Shown one piece after another: positions 63,956-64,000 of a stretch of 64,000 bases of DNA. The position numbers were made by a program, and so were the translations under genes. Under the pieces are notes generated by a model that was not told where the DNA came from, searched no databases, and saw only the letters and a list, made by a program, of their open reading frames with translations. Origin of the DNA: Carposina sasakii (taxonomy: Eukaryota; Arthropoda; Insecta; Lepidoptera; Carposinidae). The stretch spans positions 7,792,716-7,856,715 of the forward strand of contig CP053163.1 of assembly GCA_014607495.2 (NCBI GenBank), in the 5' to 3' direction. Position 1 is the first letter of the stretch; every line of letters starts with the position of its first letter.

Positions 63956-64000
63956 ACCGTCCGTATTTATAAAATAAAAATTTTATTTTATTTTATTTTT

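Overview
This window reads as AT-rich nuclear DNA from a moth or butterfly (Lepidoptera). The basis is the density of short interspersed repeats that I associate with lepidopteran genomes: tails reading as (GAT)n next to a GTCCACTGCTGGACG-type core, a repeat with a CGCGACTCCGTCCGCGTGG core, tRNA-headed SINEs, and TA-flanked foldback elements starting CAGGGTG. No prokaryotic gene organisation is present. I see no confident multi-exon host protein gene, so the window is probably intergenic or intronic. Three short stretches could be host first exons: 28707-29296 (+, with a well-placed Inr/DPE core promoter), 43592-43678 (-) and, weakly, 23745-23779 (+).

The main content is two related but distinct DNA transposons. 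Element 1 (4802-9105) and element 2 (29912-36168) each carry terminal inverted repeats, a 4-bp target-site duplication (AATT and ATTA) and a minus-strand transposase gene. The two proteins share an RNase H-like pattern: D, then D 77 residues later inside an SD-(S/N)-C-(S/G)-GQNRN motif, then D about 41-45 residues further on. Both genes appear to open with a very short basic exon followed by a phase-1 intron, which I reconstructed from splice sites. Both reading frames are broken in the same conserved Cys-rich segment, by one single-base shift in element 1 and two in element 2. The protein type resembles the insect 'DUF7869'-like proteins, and the 4-bp duplications would suit the Sola superfamily. 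Both of those labels are from memory and are not verified.

Region by region: 0-3 kb has SINE debris and a dead non-LTR reverse transcriptase. 4.8-9.1 kb is element 1. 9.2-13.4 kb has a SINE, a compact LTR retrotransposon of TRIM type (9571-10354, with a PBS resembling the tRNA-Trp type) and several MITEs. 13.4-28.5 kb is repeat debris, including RTE-type LINE tails and a TA-flanked MITE at 15614-16119. 28.6-29.3 kb is the candidate promoter and exon. 29.9-36.2 kb is element 2, with SINEs nested in its intron. 36.3-60 kb is mostly unrecognised sequence with foldback MITEs, SINEs and LINE tails. 60.4-63.1 kb holds three well-bounded non-autonomous DNA elements: a Harbinger-type element carrying an open RTE endonuclease fragment, a hAT-type element with an exact 8-bp duplication, and a long-TIR MITE. 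The window ends in another repeat copy.

Nothing here forms an operon or pathway. The functional units are the transposons: a transposase gene, its terminal and subterminal binding sites, and possibly non-autonomous derivatives elsewhere in the genome. Everything rests on reading the sequence by eye; no database search was run.
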